A DNA stretch of 64,000 bases from Hymenobacter persicinus (GCF_004167665.1 NZ_SEWE01000004.1:140756-204755), one strand, 5' to 3'. Positions 43,187 through 52,078 are shown, numbered from the stretch's first letter. Numbers and translations are program-made. Notes: generated by a model not told the origin, from the sequence alone.

Positions 43187-46100
43187 CTATTCCTCGGCCG
43201 GCGTGGGCGTGGCCGAAGAATCGGCCGGGGCGGCCGGCTGGGTGGGCACCAGGGTGTTGGTAGCCGCCTTGCCCTTGGCCGGGGCTTTCGTGGTGGGCGT
43301 TTTGGTGGCCGGGGCCTTGGTTGGAGCTTTGGTCGGCGGGGTCTTGGTGCCGCCCGACGAGGAGCCGCCCCCGGCCGGGGCGTCGCCGGGCAGGGCGGCC
43401 AGGCGCTGCTTGGCCCCCTCAATGACTTCGGCCACCGGGAATTTGTTGTCGATGATGGAGTTCAGCGTAGCCCGGGCTTGGAAGATTTCGCCCTGGGCCT
43501 GGTAGATGTCGGCAATCAGCAAGAAGCCGCGGCCCTGCCAGAGCTCGTAGTTCGAGGAGTTGGTTTTGTAGGCCGCGTCCAGGGCTTCAGGGTACTTTTT
43601 CTGCTGAAACAGCACGTCGGCCAGCAGGTACTGGGCCTCGGCGCCGGTTTCGTCGGTGGCGGCGGCGGCCGTGGTCAGCTCGGGCACGGCCTGCTCGAAG
43701 TTGCCAGCCTTGTAGCTGGCCTTGGCCAGGTAGAGCGTGGCGGCGTTGGTGGCGTTGAGCGTGGCTCCGCTCAGGGCGCGCAGTTCCTCGGCCACCCGGC
43801 GGGTGGCGGCAAAGTCCCCGCTTTCGTAGTAGCTCTTCATCAGCCCGATGCTGGCCGTGGCCACTTCGCGCTTGTTCGACGACGACTCGCGCAGGCGCCC
43901 GTAGTACTTGATGGCCTCGGGGTAGTTCTTGTTGTCAAACTCGAGGTCGGCCACCCGGCCCACGGCCCGGTTCACGAACTCCGACTTACCCTCCGTCACC
44001 ACGGCTTTCAGGCGGGGCAGGGCCTCGGCTTTCTTGCCGGTTTTCAGGTAGGCATCAGCCAAGAAGTAGCGGCCGTCGGCGGCCAGGGCGGTGCTGGGGT
44101 ACTGCTTGAGGTAGGTTTCCAGGCGCGGAATGGCCTGGGCGTACTTCTCGGCCAGATACAAAGACTTGGCGGCCTCAAACTCCACGCTTTCGGTGGCTCC
44201 GCTTTCCGGGTTCTGCTGCTTGAACTGGGCCAGGTACTGGTCGAATTCCTCGGTTTTGCCCAGGGCCGTCAGGCTTTCCTGGAGGCTAAACAGGGCGCTA
44301 TTGGCCGCCTTGGTGCGCGGAAACTGGGTCAGCACCTGCCGGAAGTCCGTGACGGCCTTCTCGTGCTGGTTGAGGTTGGCGTAGGCCACCCCGCGCTTCT
44401 GCAGGGCCTGCGGAATCAGGGCCGAGTTGGGCCGGTTGTCAATGAGCTTGGTAAAGCCCTCGACGGCGGGCTGGAAGTCGCCGGCCTCGAAGTCGAACTG
44501 GGCCTGCTGAAACACGGCCGCGTCGGCGTAGCGGGAGCTCGGGGCCGTCCGCAAGAGCGTAGCCAGGGTTTTGGTGGCCTCGTCGCGACGGCCGAGCAGC
44601 CCCAGGGTCACGCTTTTCTGGTAGTAGGCGTAGTCTTTGTCGGCGGCGTTGGCCTGAATCACCTTGTCGTAGAGGTCCAGGGCCTGCTGGTAGCTTTTGG
44701 CAATGTAGTAGGTGTCAGCCAGGCGCAGGGTCACATCGTAGTAGTTCGCGTCGGTGGGCTTGGCAATCTTGTCGTTCAGGTACGCCTGGAACTGGGTGCG
44801 GGCGCGGTCGTACTGCTGGGTGTTGTAGTAGGCGTAGCCCAGGCCGTAGCGGGCTTTCTGGTCGAAGTCGGTGTCGGCGGCGGCTCCGTCGCGGGCGGTG
44901 CGGGCGGCGGCGGTGTAGGCCGTAATGGCCTCGGGGTACTTCTGGCCCACGCTGTAGACCTCCCCTTTCAGCACCTGGGCCGCGGCGCGCAACGCGTCGT
45001 CCTGCGGGTACTTCAACGACTTGTCGAGCACCGGCAGCGCGTCGGAGTACTGGCCGTTGTTGTACAAAGTGGCGGCCTGCAGGTAAGCCACGCGCTGGTA
45101 AGTGGCGTTGAGCTTGGTGCTGCGGTCGTCGAGGCCGTCGAGGTAGCGCAGGGCCTGGGCGTAGTCCGACGAGTTGAGGAAGCTCTCGCTGAGAATGTCG
45201 TCGGCGGCGGCCCCGTTTTTGGAGCGCGGAAACCGCTTGTTGAAGTCCTTGAGCGTGGCAATAACCTCGGGCGTATTGCCGAGCTCGTAGTTGATCTGGG
45301 CGTACTTGAGCGTGGCGTTTTCAGTGATGTTCTTGTCGAAGCTGGCCTTGCGGGCCGCATCAAACGAATTCAGCGCCAGCTGCTTCTGACTGGTTTGCAG
45401 GTAGCTCAGCCCCAGGTGGTAGGCCGCGTTCTGCCCCAGTGAGTCACGCTGGGCAGCCACGCCCTTCAAGCTGCCGATGGCGCCCTTGAAGTCGCCCATC
45501 TTGTAGTTGGAGTAACCAATCTTGTACTGGACCTTGGGCTCGATTTTCTTGCGGCCAGCGGCGTACTGGTCAAAGTAGGCGGCGGCCTGCTTATAGTCCT
45601 GCTTCTGGTAGTAGGCGTCGCCGACCAGGAGCTGAATTTCGTCGGCCCCCTGGGGCGGCGGGGTTTGGGCCAGGGCCTTGGTGCCGTAGCCAATCAGGCC
45701 GTCGAAGTCGCCTTCCTTGTAGTAGATCTGGCTCATGATGGCCGGCACCACGGGCTTGTAGGCGTCGTTTTCCTCGGCCACGGCCAAATCCTGGCGGGCC
45801 CCGGGGTAGTCGCCGGCGCGGAAGGCCAGGTAGCCCGCGTAGTAGGAGCTGGCGTAGCGGTACTGGTGGTTGCCCTGCTTGTTGCGGTCGAAGAGCAGCT
45901 TGGCCTTGTCGAATTCCTTCTGGGCGAAGTAGCTGTAGCCGAGCTTGAACTCCGCCTCGGCCCGCTGGTCGTTGGAGAGGTTGTCGGCCCCCACGCGCTG
46001 GAGGTAGTCGATGCTCTTGGCGTAGTTTTTCTGGTCGAAGTAGAACTTGCCCAGCTCAAAAAACGCCACCGCGGCCTTGGGGTGGGCCGGGTTGGCCGCC

Positions 46101-46399
46101 GCAAAGGCCAGAATGCGGTCCTCGGCGTCGGGGTGAAACAGGTAGAGACCCGATACGGCGTAGTAGTACTCGGCCTCGATGGTCCGGTCGCGCAGCTCGC
46201 CGGTGCGGCGCTGGGTCAGGTCGAGGTAGCGCTGGAAGGACTGCTGGGCGGCGCCGTACTTGCCCCGGTCGAAGAGTTCGAGGCCTTCCTGAAAGTGCCG
46301 CTCGTCGGCGGCAAATACCTGCGTCTGCTGGGCGTGCGCGGCTAGCGGGGCCGCCGCGCTGAGCGTGGCCGCCAGCGCAATCCGGGGAAATATCTTCAT
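43187..46399 (-). CDS. giant exported TPR protein, 1070 aa
   Basis: Signal peptide (MKIFPRIALAATLSAAAPLAAHA) followed by more than twenty TPR-like repeats (for example KYGAAQQSFQRYLDLTQ, QQLDLYDK-type units, PEAIKYYGRLRESS) and a Pro/Ala/Thr-rich low-complexity tail of about 60 residues. Periplasmic scaffold; homologues in Bacteroidota lie next to TonB/ExbB genes. A box TACTTTTG lies 45 bp upstream, so this is probably the first gene of the cluster that runs to tonB, folC and trmB. Confidence 0.8.
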   Translation of the reverse strand: MKIFPRIALAATLSAAAPLAAHAQQTQVFAADERHFQEGLELFDRGKYGAAQQSFQRYLDLTQRRTGELRDRTIEAEYYYAVSGLYLFHPDAEDRILAFAAANPAHPKAAVAFFELGKFYFDQKNYAKSIDYLQRVGADNLSNDQRAEAEFKLGYSYFAQKEFDKAKLLFDRNKQGNHQYRYASSYYAGYLAFRAGDYPGARQDLAVAEENDAYKPVVPAIMSQIYYKEGDFDGLIGYGTKALAQTPPPQGADEIQLLVGDAYYQKQDYKQAAAYFDQYAAGRKKIEPKVQYKIGYSNYKMGDFKGAIGSLKGVAAQRDSLGQNAAYHLGLSYLQTSQKQLALNSFDAARKASFDKNITENATLKYAQINYELGNTPEVIATLKDFNKRFPRSKNGAAADDILSESFLNSSDYAQALRYLDGLDDRSTKLNATYQRVAYLQAATLYNNGQYSDALPVLDKSLKYPQDDALRAAAQVLKGEVYSVGQKYPEAITAYTAAARTARDGAAADTDFDQKARYGLGYAYYNTQQYDRARTQFQAYLNDKIAKPTDANYYDVTLRLADTYYIAKSYQQALDLYDKVIQANAADKDYAYYQKSVTLGLLGRRDEATKTLATLLRTAPSSRYADAAVFQQAQFDFEAGDFQPAVEGFTKLIDNRPNSALIPQALQKRGVAYANLNQHEKAVTDFRQVLTQFPRTKAANSALFSLQESLTALGKTEEFDQYLAQFKQQNPESGATESVEFEAAKSLYLAEKYAQAIPRLETYLKQYPSTALAADGRYFLADAYLKTGKKAEALPRLKAVVTEGKSEFVNRAVGRVADLEFDNKNYPEAIKYYGRLRESSSNKREVATASIGLMKSYYESGDFAATRRVAEELRALSGATLNATNAATLYLAKASYKAGNFEQAVPELTTAAAATDETGAEAQYLLADVLFQQKKYPEALDAAYKTNSSNYELWQGRGFLLIADIYQAQGEIFQARATLNSIIDNKFPVAEVIEGAKQRLAALPGDAPAGGGSSSGGTKTPPTKAPTKAPATKTPTTKAPAKGKAATNTLVPTQPAAPADSSATPTPAEE

Positions 46400-46443
46400 T
46401 ATGAGGCGTTACGGGGAGGGGGCCCGAGGGGCCCGATACTGGC

Positions 46444-46451
46444 CAAAAGTA
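46444..46451 (-). promoter_or_regulatory. -7 box TACTTTTG for the TPR/ExbBD cluster
   Basis: Matches TAnnTTTG on the minus strand about 45 bp before the TPR gene start. Confidence 0.5.
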
Positions 46452-46633
46452 GCGAAAAAAGCCGTTGGGTTGCGCTATGGGGCTTTTTGGTCAGTTGGCA
46501 GAACGTGAAGGAGTGAGTTTTGGTATGCTGGGTGGGTGTAGGCACTCAGGCCGTAGGCGTGTTGCGCATTGGGCGTATCTTATCGGAACGCAGTATGTGC
46601 TGCTTTCGGGAAAAGAAACATTGCGATTGTCAA

Positions 46634-47119
46634 ATGACTGTACAGAAAGGCTTTTTACTCTCCGCTGCCTTCGCGGCGGCTACGCTTGTAACGCCATTTA
46701 TCTGGCTGAAAATCGGCCCCGCAGGATACGCTTACTACGGCCCTAACGTGCCGGATATCTACATCTTCGGGGCCACCATCACGGGTAAGGACAGGAGCTT
46801 CGACGGGATAAATCTCGCTTATAAATCTCAGCTGGCTATCATCCTGTACTTCGTCGTGAGTAGCCTTTGTGCAGCCATCCGTATGCGCAGAAGAAGAGAA
46901 ACCCTGATTTTAAATTATATCAATTTCGCCCTGCTGCTGCTGTTCCCTGTCTGGCTGTATTTGTACAGAGGCGGCGTAATATCCAACAGCGACGGCGCGG
47001 ATTTAACTACCTATCCTCATGTTGGTCTCCTGTTCTACGCGCTGCTGGTTTTGCTAAACATTCGGATATCCCGGAAAATCACGGCATTAGCTGCTCTTCC
47101 TATCAGCCCAAGTATGTAG
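46634..47119 (+). CDS. small integral membrane protein, 161 aa
   Basis: Begins MTVQKGFLLSAAFAAATLV; about four hydrophobic segments (residues 7-25, 60-80, 95-112, 128-145). No family recognised. Codon use and GC are lower than in the neighbours, suggesting recent arrival. The first ATG of the long open frame (46520) is upstream but reads as unlikely sequence; 46634 is chosen because the first membrane segment begins there. Confidence 0.5.
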   Translation: MTVQKGFLLSAAFAAATLVTPFIWLKIGPAGYAYYGPNVPDIYIFGATITGKDRSFDGINLAYKSQLAIILYFVVSSLCAAIRMRRRRETLILNYINFALLLLFPVWLYLYRGGVISNSDGADLTTYPHVGLLFYALLVLLNIRISRKITALAALPISPSM

Positions 47120-47160
47120 CGCGCGCATCAGAATGAGAGTTGATGTAATGACGCGGGGCA

Positions 47161-47180
47161 CGCGAACTACAAAGTTCGCG
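47161..47180. repeat. palindrome CGCGAACT-ACAA-AGTTCGCG
   Basis: 8-bp perfect stem between convergent genes. Its context AGTAGCGCGAACTT (minus strand) resembles the AGTAGCG...CGCTACT palindrome upstream of the RES gene, so it is probably an interspersed repeat that also may end transcription. Confidence 0.5.
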
Positions 47181-47203
47181 CTACTGGTTGTGCTTGGTGC
47201 TCC

Positions 47204-47665
47204 CTACTCCGGCTCCGGGGCCTTGATGCGGGCGTCGAAGCTGAACTCCTCCCAAGCCTGAATGCGGATGCGCTTGAAGTCGGGGTGACGGGTGTGCAGG
47301 ATGTAGTTGGCCTCCTGGGGCACGATGGACGAGGGCACCCGCAGCACGGCGGCCGTGCGGGCCTCGTACCAGGCGTCGCCCAGGGGCTGGCAAACGGCGT
47401 AGCTGCTGGCTTTTTCCCAGCCGGCGGGCAGCTGCTCGGCGGTTATTTCGGCAATGACCACGTCGTCGGGCACCTCGATGACTAAGACCCGAAACTGGCT
47501 GTTGAGACCCTCGCCGCTGCGGTGAACCACGTTTTCGAGGCAGGCCAGGGCCCGGGTGGCGGCGGTGTAGATGACAAACTTATCCTGGGTGTTCCAGCGG
47601 GCCCGGCGCCCGGAGGCGAACAGGTCGTCGGCGTACTTGGCCAGGCAAATGCGGTAAACGAGCAT
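47204..47665 (-). CDS. RES-domain toxin, 153 aa
   Basis: Toxin of the Xre-RES family; known members destroy NAD+. The RES signature is present: VYRICLAKYA at the N-terminus and ARWNTQDKFVIYTAATRALACLE, corresponding to the R-W-N-S...Y...E pattern. Gene length is normal. It is preceded by its DUF2384 antitoxin gene on the same strand, though with an unusually long spacer of 116 bp. Confidence 0.88.
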   Translation of the reverse strand: MLVYRICLAKYADDLFASGRRARWNTQDKFVIYTAATRALACLENVVHRSGEGLNSQFRVLVIEVPDDVVIAEITAEQLPAGWEKASSYAVCQPLGDAWYEARTAAVLRVPSSIVPQEANYILHTRHPDFKRIRIQAWEEFSFDARIKAPEPE

Positions 47666-47680
47666 ACGCAGCAGATATTC

Positions 47681-47774
47681 AGAGCTGAGAACCGAGCTAG
47701 TAGCGTGGAGAACTGCGCTACTGTCGGCTCCAATAAGTGGTCCTGCCCAGGTTCTAAGTTCTCGACTCTAAGCT
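47681..47774 (-). repeat. inverted low-complexity repeat between antitoxin and toxin genes
   Basis: AGAGCTGAGAACCGAGCTAG (47681-47700) and GTTCTAAGTTCTCGACTCTAAGCT-type units (47751-47774) are roughly complementary (GAGAAC/GTTCTC and AGAG/CTCT blocks). Inside lies GTAGCG(TGGAGAACTG)CGCTAC, a 6-bp palindrome at about 47700-47721. Confidence 0.5.
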
Positions 47775-47781
47775 CGCACGC

Positions 47782-48228
47782 CTAGGCCAGGTCACCGTAG
47801 GCAATCCGGCTGAGCTCCTCCTCCACCAGGTCGATGCCGCCACTGGTTTCGAGCAACGGCAGCGGCACTTCCCCGGCCAGGCCGTGGGCGGGTTTGCCGA
47901 GCCAGCGCAGAAAGGCGGGCGCGTCGCCGAATACCTCCACGCCGAGCTGGTAGAGGGCAATAATCTTGAGCGTTTTCTCGCTGCTGGCCGCGTTGAGCAG
48001 CTTTTTGTTCTGGGTGTAGCTGCGCAGCGTCTTGGTGGAAAGCTCGTAGATGGCCTCGAGCTGGCTGGCCTGGAGCTGGAAGGCCTCGGCGACTTCAAAC
48101 GCCGTGGCGGCCGGCAGGCCTTTGCGCGCGGCCATGACCAGGGCGAAGGAGTCCTGGCCGGTGCGGCCCCAAGTGGCCCAGGTGCTGTGGGGCGCGGCAG
48201 CTTTAGGACGGATTGCGGTAGTTGCCAT
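47782..48228 (-). CDS. Xre/MbcA/ParS-type antitoxin (DUF2384), 148 aa
   Basis: Antitoxin for the RES toxin. The N-terminal two thirds form a helical HTH-like region (EVAEAFQLQASQLEAIYELS), and the C-terminal part LGVEVFGDAPAFLRWLGKPAHGLAG followed by PLPLLETSGGIDLVEEELSRIAYG is the DUF2384 toxin-binding domain. Antitoxin-first order is typical. Confidence 0.88.
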   Translation of the reverse strand: MATTAIRPKAAAPHSTWATWGRTGQDSFALVMAARKGLPAATAFEVAEAFQLQASQLEAIYELSTKTLRSYTQNKKLLNAASSEKTLKIIALYQLGVEVFGDAPAFLRWLGKPAHGLAGEVPLPLLETSGGIDLVEEELSRIAYGDLA

Positions 48229-48259
48229 AGGAGCAGAAAGTGAAGTCAGCGAAGCTAGA

Positions 48260-48290
48260 GAAATATTTCCGATTAACGCAGAAATTTTTC
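48260..48290 (-). promoter_or_regulatory. candidate operator of the toxin-antitoxin operon
   Basis: GAAATATTTC (48260-48269, a perfect palindrome) and GAAATTTTTC (48281-48290) start 21 bp apart, two helical turns, about 30-60 bp upstream of the antitoxin start, as expected for autoregulation by an HTH antitoxin. Confidence 0.4.
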
Positions 48291-48352
48291 CTTTGGTTTC
48301 GCTTTATCTTTCAGAGCGAGTAGTCAGGTCCGCTGGAGCCAGTTGGGTTGCG

Positions 48353-48453
48353 CGTCATTCAGAACGGAGCGCGGCGGCGGAAAAGGGCGTTGCTCAACGA
48401 ATGGGGCGTTGCGGAGGCGAAGAGCTAGCCCCTTCGCGCGACTCAGGATGTCA
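48353..48453. repeat. degenerate GTCATTC-type intergenic repeat
   Basis: Begins CGTCATTCAGAACGGAGCGCGG and ends GCGCGACTCAGGATGTCA; the same vocabulary as the element at 55362-55464. The remaining sequence of the 262-bp gap holds no gene. Confidence 0.4.
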
Positions 48454-48490
48454 GCTCGGGAAGGCCACCCGCACGAAAAAACTCACTACT

Positions 48491-49990
48491 TCATCCTCTC
48501 ACCATCTCGCCACCTACCCGCCGCCCGCGCATCAGCCCCATATACACCAGCACCGACAGGGCGAAGCCCACGAACCAGGCGTAGTGGTAGAGCTGGACCA
48601 GGAAGGGCGCCACGGATTCTTTGGGCAGCACGCCGACGGCCACCAGGAAGCCGGGCACGCTGGGGGCCACGCCGACGACCAGCGCCACGATGGCGGCCGG
48701 GTTGAAGCCGTTGCCGTAGGTGTAGCGGCCCTGGTAGCTATACAGGTCGGGCACGTCGAGCTGCTGATGGCGCAGCAGGTAGTAGTCGGCAATCATGATG
48801 CCACCGATGGGACCCAGCAGGGCCGAGTAACCTACCAGCCAGGTGAAAATAAAGCCTGAGGGGTCGGCAATAAGCTTCCAGGGAAAGATCAGCAGGCCGA
48901 TGACACCGGTGATGTAGCCCCCGGTTTTGAAGCTGATGCGTGCGGGTGAGAGGTTGGCAAAGTCGTTGGCAGGACTCACGATGTTGGCGGCAATGTTGGT
49001 GGCCAGCGTCGAGAGGGCCACGGCCAGCATGGCGAAGCTCACCAGCAGCTTGCTGTCGAAGCGGCCGGCCAGCACCACCGGGTCCCAGATGGTTTGGCCG
49101 TAGATGATAAACGTGGCCGAAGTCACGACCACGCCGATAAAGGAGAAGATGGTCATGGACGTGGGCAGCCCGATGGCCTGGCCCATGGCCTGGGCCCGCT
49201 GGCTGGTGGCGTAGCGGGTGAAGTCGGGAATATTCAACGACAAGGTGGCCCAGAAGCCCACCATACCGGTGAGAGCCGGGAAGAAATAGGCCCAGAATGC
49301 TCCCGACGAGGCGAACTTGGCCGGCTGAGCGAGAATCGGGCCCAGGCCGTGGCCGGCGGAAATAGCCCACCAGAGCAACGCCAGCGCGGCCACGGGCAGG
49401 AAAAATGCCTTGAACACGAGCAGCCGCTTGATGCTGTCGACGCCGAGGTAGACCACGTACATGTTGAGCACCCAGAACAGCACGAACGTGATGGCCGGGC
49501 CGGTTTGCAGGCCCCAGGCGGCGGGAAACACGGCCGGCAGCGTAGCTAGGCCGGGCAGCCAGAGCACGGCCATCTGGTAGAGGGCGTAGCCGCCAATCCA
49601 GGTCTGGATGCCAAACCAGCCGCAGGCAATAAAGGCCCGCAGCAGAGCCGGAATATTGGCCCCGAGCACCCCGAAGCTGGCCCGGGCAAAGACCGGAAAC
49701 GGGATGCCGTACTTGGTGCCGGCCCGGCCGTTGAGGACCATGGGCACCAGCACGATGATGTTGCCGAGCAGAATCGTGAGCAAGGCCTGCCACCAGTTCA
49801 TGCCCCCTTCAATGAGCGAGCTGGCCAGCATGTAGGTCGGGATGCACAGGCTCATACTGATCCAGAGGGCGGCGTAGTTGGCGGTGGTCCAGCTGCGCGC
49901 CGACCAGGGCACGGGGGCCAGATCGGGGCTGGTCAGGCCGGGGGCGGCAGCTTCGGCGGCGGTAAGGGGCAGGTCGTGGATGGTTTCCAT
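48491..49990 (-). CDS. NCS1 family nucleobase/allantoin-type transporter, 499 aa
   Basis: Cation symporter with about 12 membrane helices. It belongs to the NCS1 family (allantoin, hydantoin, cytosine or uracil uptake): NTANYAALWISMSL-like N-terminus, CGWFGIQTWIGGYAL, NIPDFTRYATSQRAQ and NIVSPANDFANLSPARI, which are signature blocks. The substrate cannot be fixed. The last codons are part of a GGTGGCGAGATGGTGAG tract resembling the low-complexity spacer repeats. No catabolic genes are adjacent. Confidence 0.88.
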   Translation of the reverse strand: METIHDLPLTAAEAAAPGLTSPDLAPVPWSARSWTTANYAALWISMSLCIPTYMLASSLIEGGMNWWQALLTILLGNIIVLVPMVLNGRAGTKYGIPFPVFARASFGVLGANIPALLRAFIACGWFGIQTWIGGYALYQMAVLWLPGLATLPAVFPAAWGLQTGPAITFVLFWVLNMYVVYLGVDSIKRLLVFKAFFLPVAALALLWWAISAGHGLGPILAQPAKFASSGAFWAYFFPALTGMVGFWATLSLNIPDFTRYATSQRAQAMGQAIGLPTSMTIFSFIGVVVTSATFIIYGQTIWDPVVLAGRFDSKLLVSFAMLAVALSTLATNIAANIVSPANDFANLSPARISFKTGGYITGVIGLLIFPWKLIADPSGFIFTWLVGYSALLGPIGGIMIADYYLLRHQQLDVPDLYSYQGRYTYGNGFNPAAIVALVVGVAPSVPGFLVAVGVLPKESVAPFLVQLYHYAWFVGFALSVLVYMGLMRGRRVGGEMVRG

Positions 49991-50168
49991 CGGGGGCAGG
50001 TAACGAACTGAACGTGAATGGCGGCGGGGAATGTAGAAAGATGCGCGGGTATTTCCGCGCTTACCCCACCCGATTGTCGCCGGGCGGGGTAAGCGCCGGC
50101 CGGCGCGGGCCCGCGCCAGCGGGGCAGCCCTGCCGCTGAGCCAGCGCCGCCGCCCCGTGCAGAGGCAC

Positions 50169-50199
50169 AAAAAAGACCAGCCGGCGGCTGGTCTTTTTT
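50169..50199 (-). terminator. terminator of the SDR gene
   Basis: Perfect 14-bp stem AAAAAAGACCAGCC (50169-50182) and GGCTGGTCTTTTTT (50186-50199), 3-nt loop. Confidence 0.9.
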
Positions 50200-50220
50200 A
50201 AAGCGGAGCGGCGGGCCCCG

Positions 50221-51081
50221 CTACAGGGCATACAACTCCCGGATGGCCTGCGCCAGGGTGGCCGGGGGGCGGCCCAGCGCAGCTTCCAGGTCGGGGCTGA
50301 CGTGGGCTTCCTGGCCGTTTTTGATGTCGGTCAGAAAGCCGATGGTGCGCTCAATGGCCGGGGCCGGTACTCCGCGCGCCTGCATGCCGGCCGCGAAGTC
50401 CGCCACCGGCACGGGTGAATACGTGACCGGGCGCCCCGCGGCGGCGGTCAGGGCGGCGGCGACATCGGCAAAGGAATAGGCCGTGCCGCCGGTGAAGTGA
50501 TAGGTGCGGTTGTCGCCGGGGGCGGCCAGCAGCACGTTGGCCATGGCCTCGCCCATTTCGCGGCGCAGGGCGTAGGCCACCCGGCCCGCGCCCGCCGGCA
50601 GGCTGATGCCCGTTTCCACCACGTGGGGCCCCGTAAACAGCGGCAGGGTGTCCATGTAGAGGATGTTGCGGAAAATAACGTGGGGCAGCCCGCTCGCCCG
50701 CAGGTAGTCCTCGGTTTGAAAATGGCGCACCATCAGCTCGTTGGCCAGCGTGGTCGGGTTGTGCAGGGCCCGGCTGGTGTAGGCCAGGCGGCGGACGCCG
50801 GCCCGTTTGGCGGCGTCAATTACGTTCTGGTGCTGCTGCAGCCCATCGGCCTCCCCGCCCCCGGAGATGAGCAGCACCGTGTCGATACCCAGCAGGGCGC
50901 GGTCCAGGGAGGCCGGGTCGCCGTAGCTGCCCACGCGGATGCTGACGCCCCGGGTTTGGAGCGGGGCGGCTTTGGCTTCGTCGCGCACCAGCGCGGCCAC
51001 TTCAGTTGCGGCAGTTTTCTGCAGGAGCGTGTGCAGCACGGCCGCGCCGAGGTGGCCGGTAGCTCCAGTTATCAAGATCAT
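50221..51081 (-). CDS. NmrA-like atypical SDR (quinone/NADPH-dependent type), 286 aa
   Basis: Atypical short-chain dehydrogenase of the NmrA/QorB group: NAD(P)-binding MILITGATGHLGAAV at the start and no canonical Y-x-x-x-K pair. The middle part SGGGEADGLQQHQNVIDAAKRAGV is typical of the group. May reduce quinones or act as a redox sensor. It is directly downstream of an AraC-type regulator gene in the same direction, which may control it. Confidence 0.8.
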   Translation of the reverse strand: MILITGATGHLGAAVLHTLLQKTAATEVAALVRDEAKAAPLQTRGVSIRVGSYGDPASLDRALLGIDTVLLISGGGEADGLQQHQNVIDAAKRAGVRRLAYTSRALHNPTTLANELMVRHFQTEDYLRASGLPHVIFRNILYMDTLPLFTGPHVVETGISLPAGAGRVAYALRREMGEAMANVLLAAPGDNRTYHFTGGTAYSFADVAAALTAAAGRPVTYSPVPVADFAAGMQARGVPAPAIERTIGFLTDIKNGQEAHVSPDLEAALGRPPATLAQAIRELYAL

Positions 51082-51205
51082 CAGCGAAGGGAATAAGTAG
51101 TGAGCAGGGGCGCAACTCCTGGTTGCCAGGCAAAGGTCCGCCCGAACCCACCACGCCGAAATGGCCGAATGGCGGCAAGCTGTGGCCCAAAGGCGGCAAA
51201 GCAGG

Positions 51206-52078
51206 TCAGCCCGCCAGGCGGTAGGCCGTGGGCGAAACCCCGGTGCAGTTCTTGAAAAACCGGCTGAAGGCGAACTGGTCGGCAAACTCCAGGGTGGCCG
51301 CCACCTGGTTGATGGTCAGGGCCGGATCTTGCAGCAGGGCCTTGGCTTCGAGCACCACGGTTTCGGCTATCCACTCCCGGGCGGTGCGGCCGGTGGCGGC
51401 TTTCACCTGCTCCGTGAGGTGCTTGGGCGTCACGCAGAGCGCCGCGGCGTAAAACGCCACGCTGCGCACGGCCGCGCCGTGGGTCTGCAGGAGCCCGCGG
51501 AAGGCGGCGGCCAGCTGCTGACGGCGGGCGCCCCCGGCCGGCGCCGTCAGCGGCTGCCGGCCGGCGTAGAGGGCGCCCAGCTCGAAGAGCAGGCTCAGGA
51601 GAATACTCTGCAGGATGTTGGTCCGCTGCGCGTTGGGGGTGTGGTACTTCTGCTGCAAAAAGCGAAACGACGCGGCAATGTTGGCCGCCTCGGGCGCCGA
51701 AAGCGGCAGCACGGGCGCGGTGGGCGCCACCAGAAAACCCAGCCGGCCCGTCGCCGCGTTGTTGGCCGTAATAAACTCCCGGGTGAAAAATACCGACAGC
51801 GTTTCGTAGTCGGCGCTCAGGTGGGTCCACTGCTTGATAACGTCGGGGGTAGCCAGGACCAGGCAGCCGGGCGTCACGGCGTAAGGGTGCAGATTGATGG
51901 TGAGCTGGGCCGCGCCGCGCAGACACAGGCTGATTTTGTAATAGTTGCCGCGGTAGGGCCGGTGCAGCGGAATCCGGGGCGGGCCGCCGGTGGCGTAGTC
52001 GGGAAAGAACACCTGCGCGGCGGTGGGGTCGCCGCTGGCAAAGGCCCGCAGCTCGTAGGTGGGAATACGTTCGGTCAT
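51206..52078 (-). CDS. AraC family transcriptional regulator, 290 aa
   Basis: N-terminal cupin-like sensor part (MTERIPTYELRAFASGD... FFPDYATGGPP) and a C-terminal pair of HTH motifs (ALTINQVAATLEFADQFAFS, FFKNCTGVSPTAYRL). ATG 52078 begins the family-like sequence. The gene is 124 bp upstream of the SDR gene and divergent from the GH92 gene, so it could act on either. Confidence 0.85.
   Translation of the reverse strand: MTERIPTYELRAFASGDPTAAQVFFPDYATGGPPRIPLHRPYRGNYYKISLCLRGAAQLTINLHPYAVTPGCLVLATPDVIKQWTHLSADYETLSVFFTREFITANNAATGRLGFLVAPTAPVLPLSAPEAANIAASFRFLQQKYHTPNAQRTNILQSILLSLLFELGALYAGRQPLTAPAGGARRQQLAAAFRGLLQTHGAAVRSVAFYAAALCVTPKHLTEQVKAATGRTAREWIAETVVLEAKALLQDPALTINQVAATLEFADQFAFSRFFKNCTGVSPTAYRLAG

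Noticed and set aside
41987..45442. A very long plus-strand open frame of 1151 codons
   Set aside because: It lies opposite the barrel and giant TPR genes, whose protein features (signal peptides, repeats) are convincing; the plus frame has only low-complexity Gly/Val/Leu composition and is a GC-rich shadow.
47161..47180. Simple rho-independent terminator
   Set aside because: No U-tract on either side; treated as an interspersed palindrome.
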